DNA from: Prosapia bicincta
Lineage: Eukaryota > Arthropoda > Insecta > Hemiptera > Cercopidae
Direction: 5' to 3'
DNA: 64,000 bases
Assembly (NCBI GenBank): GCA_036971475.1
Contig: JBAIZL010000002.1
Coordinates: 135,012,240-135,076,239 of the forward strand
Shown here: positions 45,858 through 56,762 of the stretch, in pieces
How the letters are laid out: each line of letters starts with the position of its first letter
Position numbering within the stretch: position 1 is the first letter of the stretch
Translations under genes and position numbers: made by a program
The notes under the pieces: model-generated
The model's input: only the letters and a program-made list of their open reading frames with translations
Told to the model about the DNA's origin: nothing
The model's database searches: none

Positions 45858-46918
45858 TTAACCCTTAGCGCTCGGATTTTTGTAACATGCTTTGCTTCCC
45901 CACTTGTAATTAAATTGGGACAAATTCCTCACCTGCAGGTTGCATTATTGTTTATGGAAAACTTTGTTTTCTCTTACATGATTTTAGTAAACTAAGCTAT
46001 TTTTATTCACTAATACTGTATGTACATGATTTTATTATCTTATTTGTAATTTTGCAGAGTATGATATCTTTGAAAACAGTCTTCCAGATGAAGTCCTGGT
46101 TTTCTGCCGCATGTTTTATAGTGAAAAACTTTTTCCCTTCTACCTCCTTTTATCTTCCTGTTACTGCAAACTACACAACCCTTAGAAGTATTTTTATCAT
46201 TGGACAAGCTTAAATGTAATTCCCAATTCAGTCTTTCTTCTTTGTCAGTATTTGACGGCCGACCCCTCTCACTATACGGGTTATTCCTGATATCACCAAT
46301 GCGTTCCCTCACCAAGTTTTGGCGAAACTATTTTTTTAACAGGATTTTCTTTCATTTCCTTTTTTTGTTATTATATATAATAAAACTGTTTACTACAGCT
46401 ACATCTAATAGCCAGAAAAACATTGTCCTCCACCACTTATTTGTTCGTTTTGTAAAACTGCACGGTTCATTATATTGAACAGCTAAATCTACACCACAAA
46501 TAAACTGGTTATATTTACAAATACCTGTTGGTTTAGTTATTTTGCTTATGAAACTGAACTACATTCTAATAAATCAGGATCAAGTAAAAAAACAGGAATT
46601 TCAGAATCACTAATTGCACGTGAAGCCACGGCAAACTACGAGTAAACAAATAACCGGCAAAACTGTAACCTACTTGCAGCTTACAACGTAGCGGCAAACT
46701 AGATTTTGTGATGACTCACATATTCCTTGGCATTCTCAACTTAGTTCACATTATTTTCAATAGAGTGTAGCACCAAACGGTAAAAGATTGAATGTTGTGG
46801 GCTTCGCCGCAGACGAGTTATAGGCATTTGAAAATCGTGTCAGGTGACCCCCGACATACGAGTAAACTGCAATATACGCTTGGCGGGGCTCCCCCGACAG
46901 TCGAGTGCTAAGGGTTAA
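45858..46918 (-). mobile_element. piggyBac-like element, family 2, copy B (inverted)
   Basis: TTAA at 45858-45861 and 46915-46918; ends CCCTTAGCGCTCGG and CGAGTGCTAAGGG. It is the reverse-orientation copy of 39619-40647, similar along its full length, including the subterminal GTCAGGTGACCCCCGAC and GGCGGGGCTCCCCCGAC palindromes. Confidence 0.93.
46040..46315 (-). pseudogene. piggyBac transposase C-terminus, copy B
   Basis: Open frame: GDIRNNPYSERGRPSNTDKE, then RLNWELHLSLSND, KGCVVCSNRKIKGGRRE, FHYKTCGRKPGLHLEDC, FQRYHTLQNYK. Keeps the complete C-x2-C and C-x10-C spacing of the C-terminal zinc-binding domain and lacks the stop present in copy A. Everything N-terminal is deleted. Confidence 0.88.
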
Positions 46919-47910
46919 AAGAAATAACTATGTACAAAAATTAAAATAATATGTGTCACTCTCAACAAATAAAATCATACATTAATAACAAAAATTAATG
47001 GCAATGCTATATGAACCGAAACACATTGCTTAGCACATTGACTGTAGGGGTGAAGTCAAAAAAATTGTTTGTTTGGTCTGAGCAGTAACTCTTGGACATG
47101 AATGTTTTATTTTTGAGTTTATTTCAGTTGTGTATAAGAAACTTAGATACCATGTAGTTTTCAGAACCAGGTATTTTTATGTTCTACACAGAATATTATA
47201 TTCTTATTGATATTTTTACCACATAATTAGAGTCTTAGTGTTTGTGTGGTATAAAAACACTTTGAACAATCACTATCTATCATGCATTACAATGCACATA
47301 AAAGGTACTGACAAACTAATCTATTACCCTCTTACAAAAAAAAAGAAAAGTTGAGCTGTTATAAAACAATACTTATACAAATTCTCCACATGACTATCAT
47401 AAATGCTCCCATGCTGTACAACATATACCTAGGGGAAAATGACAAGCACAAGATATCTTTTTACAACCTTAGTAATAACTTCATACAACAGAAGTTCCAT
47501 TGAATAAAAGCTTGTAAAGATTGAGAAAAAAATGTAAATAAGTTTTAAAGAAACAAAACATTGTAAAATTTGCCATAAAACAGGGCATAAAAATAAATAA
47601 AGTGTTTTTGTTTTACTTATCCTGGAAAAAGCACTTTCTACTATAAAATACTTTGGTAAATTCCATAGCTAAGAAATATATATAAGAAAGGGGTGCACAT
47701 ATTTTAATAAGTTTAGTTTTAAGTGTAAAATAAAGTCAATTTTGATGGCATGGAAAAACTGATTTTTTTTATTATTGAGTGCATGTGGAGCAGTGCACCA
47801 CTCTGACCGAATGAGAATATTTCAACAAGGGTGCATCATATTAAAATCATGAATAGTTTTACTCTTAGAAATGATTTAAAGTAGCAGTTTTAAGACTGTA
47901 AAATACTTAC
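46919..47910. other. Intron 4 segment, nothing recognised
   Basis: AT-rich, no repeats or motif-bearing frames found. Confidence 0.5.
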
Positions 47911-48082
47911 AATCCTCTATACCAAATGGTTTCATAAACTGGCCATTGAGAGTGCCTGATGATGCAACTAAAGTATATGTGCAATTAATATGATCATGAT
48001 ATTGATATGGGTAGTTGGGTGATGTAATGAAACCACTTTGAATTACTCTAAACTCTCCTCCACAGTTAACGTTCCATAAAGC
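47911..48082 (-). CDS. CUB exon 4: first half of CUB-c
   Basis: Acceptor TTTGTTGCAG, donor GTAAGT at 47905-47910. Enters in phase 0: ALWNVNCGGEFRV with the first Cys and the CGG motif, then TSPNYPYQYHDHINC with the textbook SPNYP turn and second Cys, then YTLVASSGTLNG and FGIED. The usual Trp after the second Cys is Tyr. NCT is a sequon. Leaves one T for exon 5. Confidence 0.94.
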
Positions 48083-48747
48083 CTGCAACAAATGTTCTGA
48101 ATAGTAAAATCATTACATATATTATTAGACATTTTTATAAACTTTTTAAAAGAAAATCTTTCAATAGATTTTTGACTTTTGCATTCCATAGAAGTCAAAA
48201 CAAAACTCAAGTGTTGTAGTTATTGTTGTAATCATCTTGTATTCACTGATTAAACTATAATTAATTAATATGTAACCAAGTGAATACTTAAGAGCTTACT
48301 TGCTGACGTGTTTCAAAACTCACAGAGTAGAGGATAGCTTTGTAAAAGAAACGATTGTTTCATTAATTATGTAATTAATTATATATCAAGAATTGTGCTT
48401 CTGGACCATAATGTAGATCATTCTATTCTCAAAAGGAATATTTGATTTAGCTCAGATGATAAGAAGCATAATTATTGAGTGTATAATGTATTGAGTATAA
48501 ATACTTATTAAAAGGTTAACAGAAAAGATTATGTTAAAATTTGTGCTATAACTTTTTACAATGATAGACATCACACCCCAACTACTTTACTCTCCTCATG
48601 TGATCAAAGCAGAATGTTTTTTTGTTCAAATTTAAAATATGACTTCTTGAATTTTGTAGTCCATTACGTTTGGTGAATCTTATTAAACACTTAAACAATA
48701 GTTTATGACTATCCGAACTTTGAATTTAGTAAATTTGTTAAAACTGA

Positions 48748-48794
48748 GACCGAACGAGTTTTTGATCGCTATGTGCCGATCTTCATCAGTGTCT
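48748..48794 (-). ncRNA. Hammerhead-like motif, partly decayed (pair II, left)
   Basis: Minus strand: stem I AGACA, box CTGATGA (complement of 48783-48789), A, stem II GATCG with perfectly matching CGATC, then AAA instead of GAA and a lengthened stem III region ACTCGTTC, followed by GGTCT. Stem II is better paired here than in the right copy; the 3' part is damaged. Confidence 0.5.
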
Positions 48795-49240
48795 TCTGCT
48801 TGGAGTTATTGGGTCAAGCAGTGTCGGTTTTAAAGGTAGGTTTTCGATAGTATCAAATAGTATGTGTGATTTGTATTGTGTTTGTTCGTTTAGTATGTTT
48901 GTACTTTGTGTTTTTGTGTGTCAGTAAATTTCATATTGTTCTAGTGTGTTCAGATGTAGTCCTTTTTTGTTGATGTGTAGGATTTCTAGGTTGTGGTAAA
49001 TGTCTGTGTATTTGTGTCCTGTTTCTTTTATATGGTTGTAAAATGTTCATTTGGTGTTCTGTTTGGGTTCCTCGACTCTTTGTTTAAAGCTGCGACCTGT
49101 TTGTCCAATGGAGAATTTATTACATTCGTATACGCCTGGTGCTTGTAGTTTATCTTTGTTGTTGGAGTTGTGTTGTAACTTGTTATTAGTTTTGTGTGCT
49201 ATTTTGTATCCTATTTTTTGAAATTTGCGGGCTATTTTGT

Positions 49241-49808
49241 TTGTTTATATTAAATGAAAACAAACTCTTACCACAAATTCAACAATTTATATTTTAACCT
49301 TATGTACATTTCGATTACAAAGTAATAATTTTCAGAGGTATTTTACAAATGACTAGCTTACATCTAAACCTATGCATATTTATAGACAACGGGAAATCCT
49401 TGGCCACGCCCCCTACACTATCCGACCAATCATGTTGCGAGTAACAACTAGGTCTGGTCCAACAGAAGGAGTTACCGTTACATTATTTTTGAATTTTTAC
49501 ACTAATTATTAAGTTTACACATTTAACAAATAAAACTATAACTATCTCTCAACTAATAAATACAATTGGGAATTCGGTATAGGCTTTTTGCCCGAATTTA
49601 ATAATACTGACAAAGGGCCTATCCCGGTCGGATAGTGTAAGGGGTGTGGCCAAGGAGTTCCCGTTGCCTATAAATACACGTAGGTTTAGACATAAGCTAG
49701 TCTTTTGTAAAATACCTCAGAAGGTATTTCATTAATCAAAATGTACATAAAGTTAAAATAAAAATTGTTGAATTTGTGGTAAGAGGTTTTTTTTATTTAA
49801 TATAAACA
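49241..49808. mobile_element. 568-bp fold-back element inserted in a Penelope copy
   Basis: Ends TGTTTATATTAAAT and complement; inner blocks CTCTTACCACAAATTCAACA, CCTTGGCCACGCCCC and CTATCCGACC recur inverted on the right. Arms exceed 200 bp. It splits the minus-strand Penelope copy, whose frame resumes on the other side at about 49826. Confidence 0.82.
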
Positions 49809-49825
49809 TTTACGCCACAGTTGCT

Positions 49826-50038
49826 TCAAGTTGTTATTTTGTTTGTTGTTTTGTTTATGTATGGTAATGTGATGTATTTGTTTTCCCTGTCTGTAGTGTT
49901 AATTTTAGTGTTTTTTTGTATTCTGTGCCATAGTTTGTCTATTATTGTGGTGTTGTATCCATTTGTGTATGCTAGATATTTAATTGTGTTTAGTTCTTTG
50001 TTTATGTTTTCGGTGGTCACTGGGACTTCTTTAAGTCT
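49826..50038 (-). pseudogene. Penelope linker region (pair II, left copy)
   Basis: Minus-strand frame reads NINKELNTIKYLAYTNGYNT and then IDKLWHRIQKN, equivalent to QELNTIKNIAQTNGYNTIID in the copy at 54549-54731. This is the region between RT and GIY-YIG in Penelope-like elements. Confidence 0.75.
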
Positions 50039-50422
50039 ATGGAGCATGGATCTGAAAGCGTATACAGACTGAACTGCGACGAATGTAATAAATTCTACAT
50101 TGGACAAACAGGTCGCAGCTTTAAACAAAGAGTCGAGGAACACAAACAGAACACCAATTCAACATTATACAATCATATAAAAGAAACAGGACACAAATAC
50201 ACAGACATTTACCAAAACCAAGAAATCCTACACATCAACAAAAAAGGACCACATCTCAACACACTAGAACAATATGAAATTTACAGACACACAAAAACAC
50301 AAAGTACAAACATACTATACGAACAAACACAATACAAATCACACATACTATTTGATACCATCGAAAACCTACTTTTAAAACCGTCACCGCTTGACCCAAT
50401 AACTCCAGGCAGAAGACACTGA
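50039..50422 (+). pseudogene. Penelope GIY-YIG endonuclease domain, intact reading frame
   Basis: The best-preserved endonuclease domain in the window: VYRLNCDECNKFYIGQTGRS with the Cys pair and YIG, then FKQRVEEHKQNTNS, LYNHIKETGHKYTDI, EILHINKKGPHLNTLEQYEI and a C-terminal FDTIENLLLKPSPLDP, stop at 50420-50422. The initial Met lies at the head-to-head junction, so the true N-terminus and RT are missing. In life this domain nicks DNA for target-primed reverse transcription. The frame overlaps the start of the hammerhead-like motif. Confidence 0.88.
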
Positions 50423-50459
50423 TGAAGATCGGCCCATAGCGAGCGAAAACGTTCTGTCT
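50414..50459 (+). ncRNA. Hammerhead-like ribozyme at Penelope end, best preserved
   Basis: Stem I AGACA 50414-50418; box CTGATGA 50419-50425; one A; stem II GATCG 50427-50431 with CGAGC 50440-50444 (one mismatch); GAA 50445-50447; palindromic AACGTT 50448-50453; C 50454 at the expected cleavage position; stem I' TGTCT 50455-50459. Penelope-like elements are known to carry hammerhead ribozymes in their terminal repeats, which fits the position. The stop codon of the endonuclease frame lies within the box. Confidence 0.72.
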
Positions 50460-50759
50460 CAGTAAGTTTTAACACATTTACTAAATTTAAAGTTCGGATA
50501 GTCATAAACTATCGTTTAAGTGATTATTAAAATATGACATTAATCTGAAGAGTTTGACAAAAGTCGGCTAATTATGGTAACTCAAATTCATAATATCCCA
50601 AAAAGCTAAACATCATCGAAATTATACAAATGATATGAAATGATATGGAAATTACTTTGAAAAAAGCAAGAATTTATAATGTGTAACTGGGGAGGCGGGA
50701 TAGAGTTTGTTTACGTTAATAAAAACCATTAAAACATGTTTTTTTATTGAGAAAATTAC

Positions 50760-50900
50760 CTTGAAACCGTCAGCAGCAATATCATCGTTTGAGTGGAATA
50801 TTATCTTCATCCGACTAGATGTTGAATTGTAAATGGGATGTTCTATGCGGTCACATATTTTTTGAAACGGAATCCAATTTCCATTTACATAATCATATAC
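50760..50900 (-). CDS. CUB exon 3: second half of CUB-b
   Basis: Acceptor TTTTATTTAG, donor GTAATT at 50754-50759. Phase 0 at both ends, 47 codons: VYDYVNGNWIPFQKICDRI with the fourth Cys, NSTSSRMKIIFHSNDD and the end IAADGFK, matching the F-x-S-(N/D)-x-(S/D)...G-F signature. Shorter than the usual C-terminal half: the last strand after GF is contributed by exon 4 (ALWNVN). Confidence 0.93.
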
Positions 50901-51007
50901 CTAAATAAAAAACAAACAATGTACAAGATGCTGTTCTCATTAATAAAATCACAAGCACTTTCTATTTTTACTTGTTTGTACTAACTGAATGTAGTTAAAT
51001 TCTTTAC

Positions 51008-51045
51008 CTGGTAGTTGCTCTCCTCTCAGTCATCCTATGAACAAT
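51008..51045 (-). pseudogene. Possible dead duplicate of a CUB micro-exon
   Basis: Between ATTTTTAG and a GTAAAG donor the frame reads D-C-S-stop-D-D-stop-E-E-S-N-Y-Q, resembling the third-Cys segment before V-Y-D in a CUB domain (compare CVNDYIQ-VYD). Two stops, and a length of 38 nt that would shift the frame, exclude it from the present transcript. It lies 107 bp upstream of exon 3. Confidence 0.3.
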
Positions 51046-51756
51046 CTAAAAATGATTTTACCGTTTTAATTCTATCAACAATATCCACTCAGCCCAAACT
51101 TCTGCCAACTAAATTCATTAAATGCAAGCAGTCATGAGCTTCCCATACTTCATATTTTTGTCTCTCTTTGGGTAAAACATTTCTTTAGAATTTTGCATTT
51201 CAACAGTTGTAATACATGTTTCTCCTTTTAAGTAAGTGATAATGTTATGCAACTACATGATATATCTACAATCTACATACAATGCAGCTATGTATATATG
51301 AATTGTAGGTGATGCTTCTTTTGTTAAAATCGATTCATTAATGTACACAGATTTCATTAACAAGATATTTATATAACTGTATGCTAAAAGCTTTTTATCA
51401 GTGTAACATACTGATGTTCTCAAGAACTTTGTCCACCATCTACAGTTACAACATTGACTGTCATTGAACTACATTACATCACACAATGTTATACTCATAG
51501 CAGTCCCACTACAATTGCAATTATAAAATAGATATTATACTATCGTCATTTCATCTAACACTCAAAATATATTATTGTTTAGATTTAACCTGAATTTATT
51601 GTGTAATAAAACAATCATCTATCTTAGTGAGATAAACAAATAGAAGAACAAATTCAGGTTAAATCTAAATATTTGTTGATTTCATCTTCATGTGAGCTAC
51701 TAGTTTTCACAAAAACACTTGTAAATATTTTACAACTTGCCAATAGTAGCATTTAC

Positions 51757-54184
51757 ATATATTTGTTGAGGACGGCCATTTCGGGAGATGTGTTCAGTTG
51801 CAACTCAGACTAACTGATCTCAAGGTTTTCGTAGGTTAGGGTGGGGGTGGGATATTATGATAGGGGTGTTAGTGTATTTGGTGAGCATTAGGAGTTATGA
51901 TGTCAAAAAGTGTGTGTGAGTTATAATGTAACTGGGTGTTGTATGTGTGTGGGGTGTAGTTTGAAATGTTTGTATGTTTTGTATTGTTCGGTTGTGTAAT
52001 GTTGGTTATTTGTGTATTGTTTGTAAAGAATTTGTAGGTTGGATGTTATGTCTATGTAGTCATTTTTTGTGGACAAGAGATGTTCGGCAAAGTTTGATTA
52101 GTAGTTATTGTTTGTTAGTGCGTTTATATGTTCTTGGTAGCGTGTGCAGAAAGACCTCCTTGTCTGGCCTATGTAAAAACTGGGGCACAAATTGCAAGTT
52201 AGTTTGTAAACTTCAGTGGCGTTGTAAATGTTGCTGATGGGTTTAAATAGTTAATTGATAGTGTTGTGTGTGGATTAGGCTATTTTGTAATTGTATTTTT
52301 GTAGTGTATTGGTTAGATTGTTGGTTTTTGATGATATGTATGGTATTGATAAGCATTTTATGGATTTGTCGTGCTGTGTATTTGTATTTGGGTTATTGAG
52401 TTTGTTTTTTAGGAGGTTGGGTAATTTGTCGTATTGTATCTATTGTTGTATCATCATTGTTGTATTGTATCTATTGATTTGTGCTATATGTTTTATGGTG
52501 TTTAACTCCTGGTAGTGTTCTTCTTTGTCTAATGGTGCTTTAAAAAGACAAAGTATCATGGTGTTGTAATCAGCTTGTTTATGTTGGTGTGTGGGGGGGG
52601 GGTTGAAGAGTTGTGAAAGGTACTATTGGTGTTGGTGGGTTTTCAGTATATGTTGAATATATGTGTTTGTTTGTCTGTATGTTTAAATGTTAGATCTAGG
52701 AAGTTAAAAGAGTTTTTTTTTGTTTTGTTTCGATGGTGTATGTTAGTTTTGGGTGTATGGAATTAAGATGTTTTAAAAATATGTGTTGCCTTTGTATAAT
52801 GTTATGATATCGTCAACGTATCTATACCAGTAAATTATGTTATCTGAGTATTTATTGTTGTGTAAAATGTGGATTTGTTCTATGTAGTGTATAAATATTT
52901 CTGCTAAGTTGTTAGCTATGGGGGGGGGGTCTATAGGTAGGCCATCTTTTTGGGTGTAGAAAGTGTTATTGTAGGTGAAGTAATTTTGAGATGTGATTAA
53001 TTTTGTTAGGTGGATGATTTCATCAATGTTTGTATGTTGTATATAAGCATGTTTTTGAGAATGTTCATAGTTTCTGGAATGGGGATGTTACTATATAGAT
53101 TTGATATATCAAAAGTGGAATTGTGTGGGATGATTACGTTTTTTAGTTTGTCTATTCGATTTATGCTATTTTCTATGCTATAATGATTATTAAATTTTAT
53201 ACAGTTTTAGACGGTTTTATCGACAAATTTAGTTAGAAGATGAGAAGGTTCGCATGTGTGGTTGATTAGTGGACATATGGGGATGTCTGTTTTGTGAAGA
53301 AGTTTGGGCAGGGCGTTTAGTTTAGGGCCTATTGGTTTTATTTGTTTTAAGTGCTTTTTGGTGTAGTGTGGTATTATGAGTTTTGTTTTATTGATTGCTT
53401 CTTTGATTTTGGTGTTGTATTTTGTTGTTGGGTCGTCTTTTAGTATAGTGATGTTATTTTAAATGAAATTGTGTACTATTTGTTGAGGTATTCAATAATT
53501 AATAATATTAATAATCATTTTAATAATAATTGTTATGTTGCCTTTATTAGCTTTGGTTATGGTTAAATTTTGTTTTTTTATTTTGTTATTGAGGGATGTG
53601 GCTATTTTTAATTCTTGGGTGTTTATTTTAGGGAGCTGAATTATAGTTATTTTGTGTTTTATTTGTTGTCTAATTGCATCTTGTTGTTCTGCTAGTGTGT
53701 TATATTGGATTGTGTTTTCAAGATCTAATATTAGAGTTTTGGTGAAATTTTGTTGACTGTATTTGGGCGTTATGTTGTGTTTTAAGCCTTTGTCTAGTAG
53801 TTTTAATTCATTAGCTGAAAATGTTGTATTGGTGAGGTTTACAGTTCTGGGGTGAAAAGTGTGTGTCGTATTAGTAGCCTGTGTTGGGTGTTGTGTTTTG
53901 AGGTTATGTAATAATTTAATTTTGTTTTTTGTGTCTGTAATTAGTGTGTTGGTGAAACTTACTACTTCTTGCGGTTCGATATAAAGCAGTTCCATTGTAA
54001 GATGTTGGTATAAGTGACAGCAATTTTGTTAAGATAGTTTTTTGTTTGTAAAACTGTTTTATGGTGTTTTTAATGTAGAGTGTTTGAACGTGGTGTGTGG
54101 TTTTTGTGGTAGCTAGGTTATTATTTTTATTTTTAATGTGTATTTTGGCATAATTAGGTGTGATTTTATATTTTAAGCACTGTG
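51757..54184 (-). mobile_element. Penelope-like element, minus-strand copy of pair III
   Basis: From about 54184 down to 51757. It contains, in element order, the N-terminal ORF (53492-53995), an interrupted RT with motif C read as WYRYVDDIITLYK near 52806-52845 (YVDD intact), and an eroded GIY-YIG part (CAPVFT and ARQGGLSA near 52150-52200). Terminal region GAGGACGGCCATTTCGGGAG matches the Penelope tail split by the piggyBac at 10145. Frames are broken by many stops. Confidence 0.82.
53492..53995 (-). pseudogene. Penelope ORF N-terminal part, open frame
   Basis: 167 codons from MELLYIEPQEVVSFTNTLI. Contains FSANELKLLDKGLKHNITPK and then LTITKANKGNITIII, which resembles the conserved (I/V)..ADKGN..V block just upstream of the RT in Penelope-like elements. 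The frame stops before the RT core. Confidence 0.8.
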
Positions 54185-55290
54185 TATTGAAAGAGATGTG
54201 AACGAGAATTCATACACTACATTGAAAAACCACATTTTACATAACAATAAATACTCAGATAAAATCATTTAATGGTATAGATACTTCGACAATATTTTAA
54301 CATTATACAAACGCAACACATGCCAAGCACACATATTTTTAAAACACCTTACTTCCATACACCCAAAACTAACATACATCATCAAAACAGAACAAAAAAA
54401 CTCCCTCAACTTCCTGGATCTTACAATTAAATTTACAGACAAACAAACACATAAATTAAACATATACCGAAAACTCACCTACACTAATAGTGCCATTCAT
54501 AACTCTTCAAACCACCCACATGAATATAAACTAGCTGCTTACAACGTCATGATATATTTCCTGCTTAAAACACCGTTAGACAATGAAGAATACTACCAAG
54601 AATTAAACACCATTAAAAATATAGCACAAACTAATGGATACAACACAATTATTGACAAATTATACAACCGCCTAAAAAACAAATTAAATAACTCAAATAC
54701 AAATATACAACACAACACGACGAACCCATGAAATACTTAATAAATTACACAGATCATCCAAAACCCACAACCTAACCAATACACTACGAAAATACAATTA
54801 CAAAATAGCCTACTCCACACACAACACTCTCAATAAACAATTTAAACCAAACAACAAATTAACAACACTTATAATGCCGCAGGAGTTTTCAAACTAACTT
54901 GCAGTTCGTGCCCCAGTTTTCACATAGGCCAGACAGGGAGGTCTTTTTACACACGCTACCAAAAACATATAAATACAATAACAAACAATAACTATACAAT
55001 AACCCAAAAGAACTAATACCAAACTAACACTAGAAAAATACCAGATATATAAAAACAAACACAATAACCTAATTAACCAACAGTCAACATATACAGATGA
55101 CACACTATTCAAAACATCTTGAATAGAACATACAAAGAAATGCACATGACGTCAGCAACAAGTACCAACAACACGGACCGAAAAACCACAGGAGAATAAT
55201 AATTCACTGAATCGATAAAGCTCAAGTGACCGAAAGGTGCCTAATCATAAGGTAAAAATTAATTGCACTTAATGGTAGAATAATTGTTTA
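54185..55290 (+). mobile_element. Penelope-like element, plus-strand copy of pair III
   Basis: Joined head-to-head to the minus copy near 54185. Reads WYRYFDNILTLYK (RT motif C, YVDD changed to YFDN), SIHPKLTYIIKTEQKNSLNF, FLDLTIKFTDKQTHKLNIYR, then QELNTIKNIAQTNGYNTIID, then KLTCSSCPSFHIGQTGRSFY (GIY-YIG with HIG for YIG). Ends with a hammerhead-like variant at 55207-55248. The two outer ends of pair III differ in sequence, so two different subfamilies are joined. Confidence 0.8.
55207..55248 (+). ncRNA. Hammerhead-like variant at Penelope end
   Basis: Box TCGATAA, one A, stem II GCTC with GACC around AAGT, GAA 55232-55234, near-palindromic AGGTGCCT, A, then ATCAT. Stem I is weak. The better-paired relative is at 57922-57963. 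Confidence 0.4.
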
Positions 55291-55599
55291 CAATAACATA
55301 TATATATATATATATGCAGTCTTATATTCACCCTCATATAAATACAAACATAAATATACTGGCAAGCAATGTTTTGGCTAGATATTTTAGTTATAGATAT
55401 GAGATTTTCAGCAAAGTTTGATTGAGTGTTATAGATTGTAAGTGCTTTTTTTGTGTTTTCATTCATACTCACAAACTTCAACTATGTAAACATAAGATAA
55501 AAACTTCAACACAAACTAAATAAAAGTGAACAGGACAAAATATAAAAACATTTCAAGCTGCACTCAGCAAGATACTTAACACCCAAATAAATTAAAATT

Positions 55600-55780
55600 C
55601 ACTTCTACATTTAGACATCATAACGTCAAAAACTCCTTCAAAAATCATCTATTACCCTCCTAACCCATGAATCACCCCCAGTCTAATACAACCAAGCGAA
55701 CAGTAAATGTATGAGTTGACAATGGGACACATCTCTCGAAAAGTCGGACCATTTTAAACAACAAAGCAAGTAATACTACA
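55600..55780. mobile_element. Probable Penelope tail remnant
   Basis: ACATCATAACGTCAAAAAC, the C-rich CTATTACCCTCCTAACCC and GACACATCTCTCGAAAAGTC follow the same order as 10080-10144 plus 11234-11330. Strongly diverged. Confidence 0.4.
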
Positions 55781-56577
55781 GGCAAATGTCACATATTAAC
55801 AAATGTTAATGGGTTAAGTGTAACTAGTAAATCAAGCTAAAGATGGAATCAATTACTATTAACTATACATGCTGAGTAGCGTTAATCCACCAATACTAGA
55901 ATGAGAAAATATAGAAACTCAATACATGCAGCTAACATAACAAATGTTTTTACCAAAGAACAATAAACCTATCTAACAAAATTATCAAATTGACAAGAGC
56001 TTAAAACATAACCCCAAAATACTTGAACAATACCACTACAAAGTGTCATATAACTGCAGAAGTACCAAATCAATCGGGATGGGTGACAGCTATTTTTTTC
56101 TACCATCAAATCCCTCTGAAGGTGCCTGATATTACTCTGTATATAGCTCTACCTGGTGCCACTGGTATAATTGTTCAATGTCTCAATTCTCTTAAAACAA
56201 TATTATCCCAATATCTCTTTATCACAATATCTATTAACAATAACTACTGAAAATGCTGGCTAACAAATACTCTGCTGAATGGATCCCTGTTTACTCTGGA
56301 GATCAGCCATGGGTGAATACAGTAGGACTAGAATACAAAAACTTTAGAACTGTGAAAATAACTTTTTAGGCAGAAAATGACATACCTATACATCAAAAAT
56401 AAATTATTTTTTAAAGAAATATTAATTTTTAATTATAGTTTTAATTTAAAAATGTTCAAATTTTAATTAAGTTATGCAAACAATCTAAACTTATAATGCA
56501 AGAAATTGTAACAGATTAAGTTATATAATAATAACCTATATTCTGGCATTAGTTTAAAGCCTGACCTAATACCTTAC

Positions 56578-56762
56578 CTGAATATAGTCATTAACACATT
56601 TTTGAGACTTCTCAATATGGAACCTATCTATGAAAACCAGGCCGATGTGGTAACCTGGTTCAGACACAATTTCCCATTCACATTCAGTGTTATCCGGGTA
56701 TTTTTGAGGATAGTTGGGGCTTTGCAGCGTGCCTTCATTGGCATGGAAGGTTCCCCCACAAG
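56578..56762 (-). CDS. CUB exon 2: first half of CUB-b
   Basis: Acceptor TGATTTTCAG, donor GTAAGG at 56572-56577. Two entering bases complete an Ala, giving ACGGTFHANEGTLQSPNYPQ with the CGG and SPNYP motifs. Then NTECEWEIVSEPG with the second Cys and Trp, HIGLVFIDRFHIE and the third Cys in QKCVNDYIQ. The textbook CUB first half of the window. Ends in phase 0 directly before VYD of exon 3. Confidence 0.96.

Larger units (their letters stand above)
48687..50522. mobile_element. Inverted pair of Penelope-like elements (pair II)
   Basis: Outer ends are inverted: CACTTAAACAATAGTTTATG at the left and complement CATAAACTATCGTTTAAGTG at the right. The left copy is on the minus strand (GIY-YIG relic at 48780-49230; linker region at 49826-50040), the right on the plus strand. 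Another fold-back (49241-49808) has inserted into the left copy. Each outer end carries a hammerhead-like motif. Confidence 0.85.
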
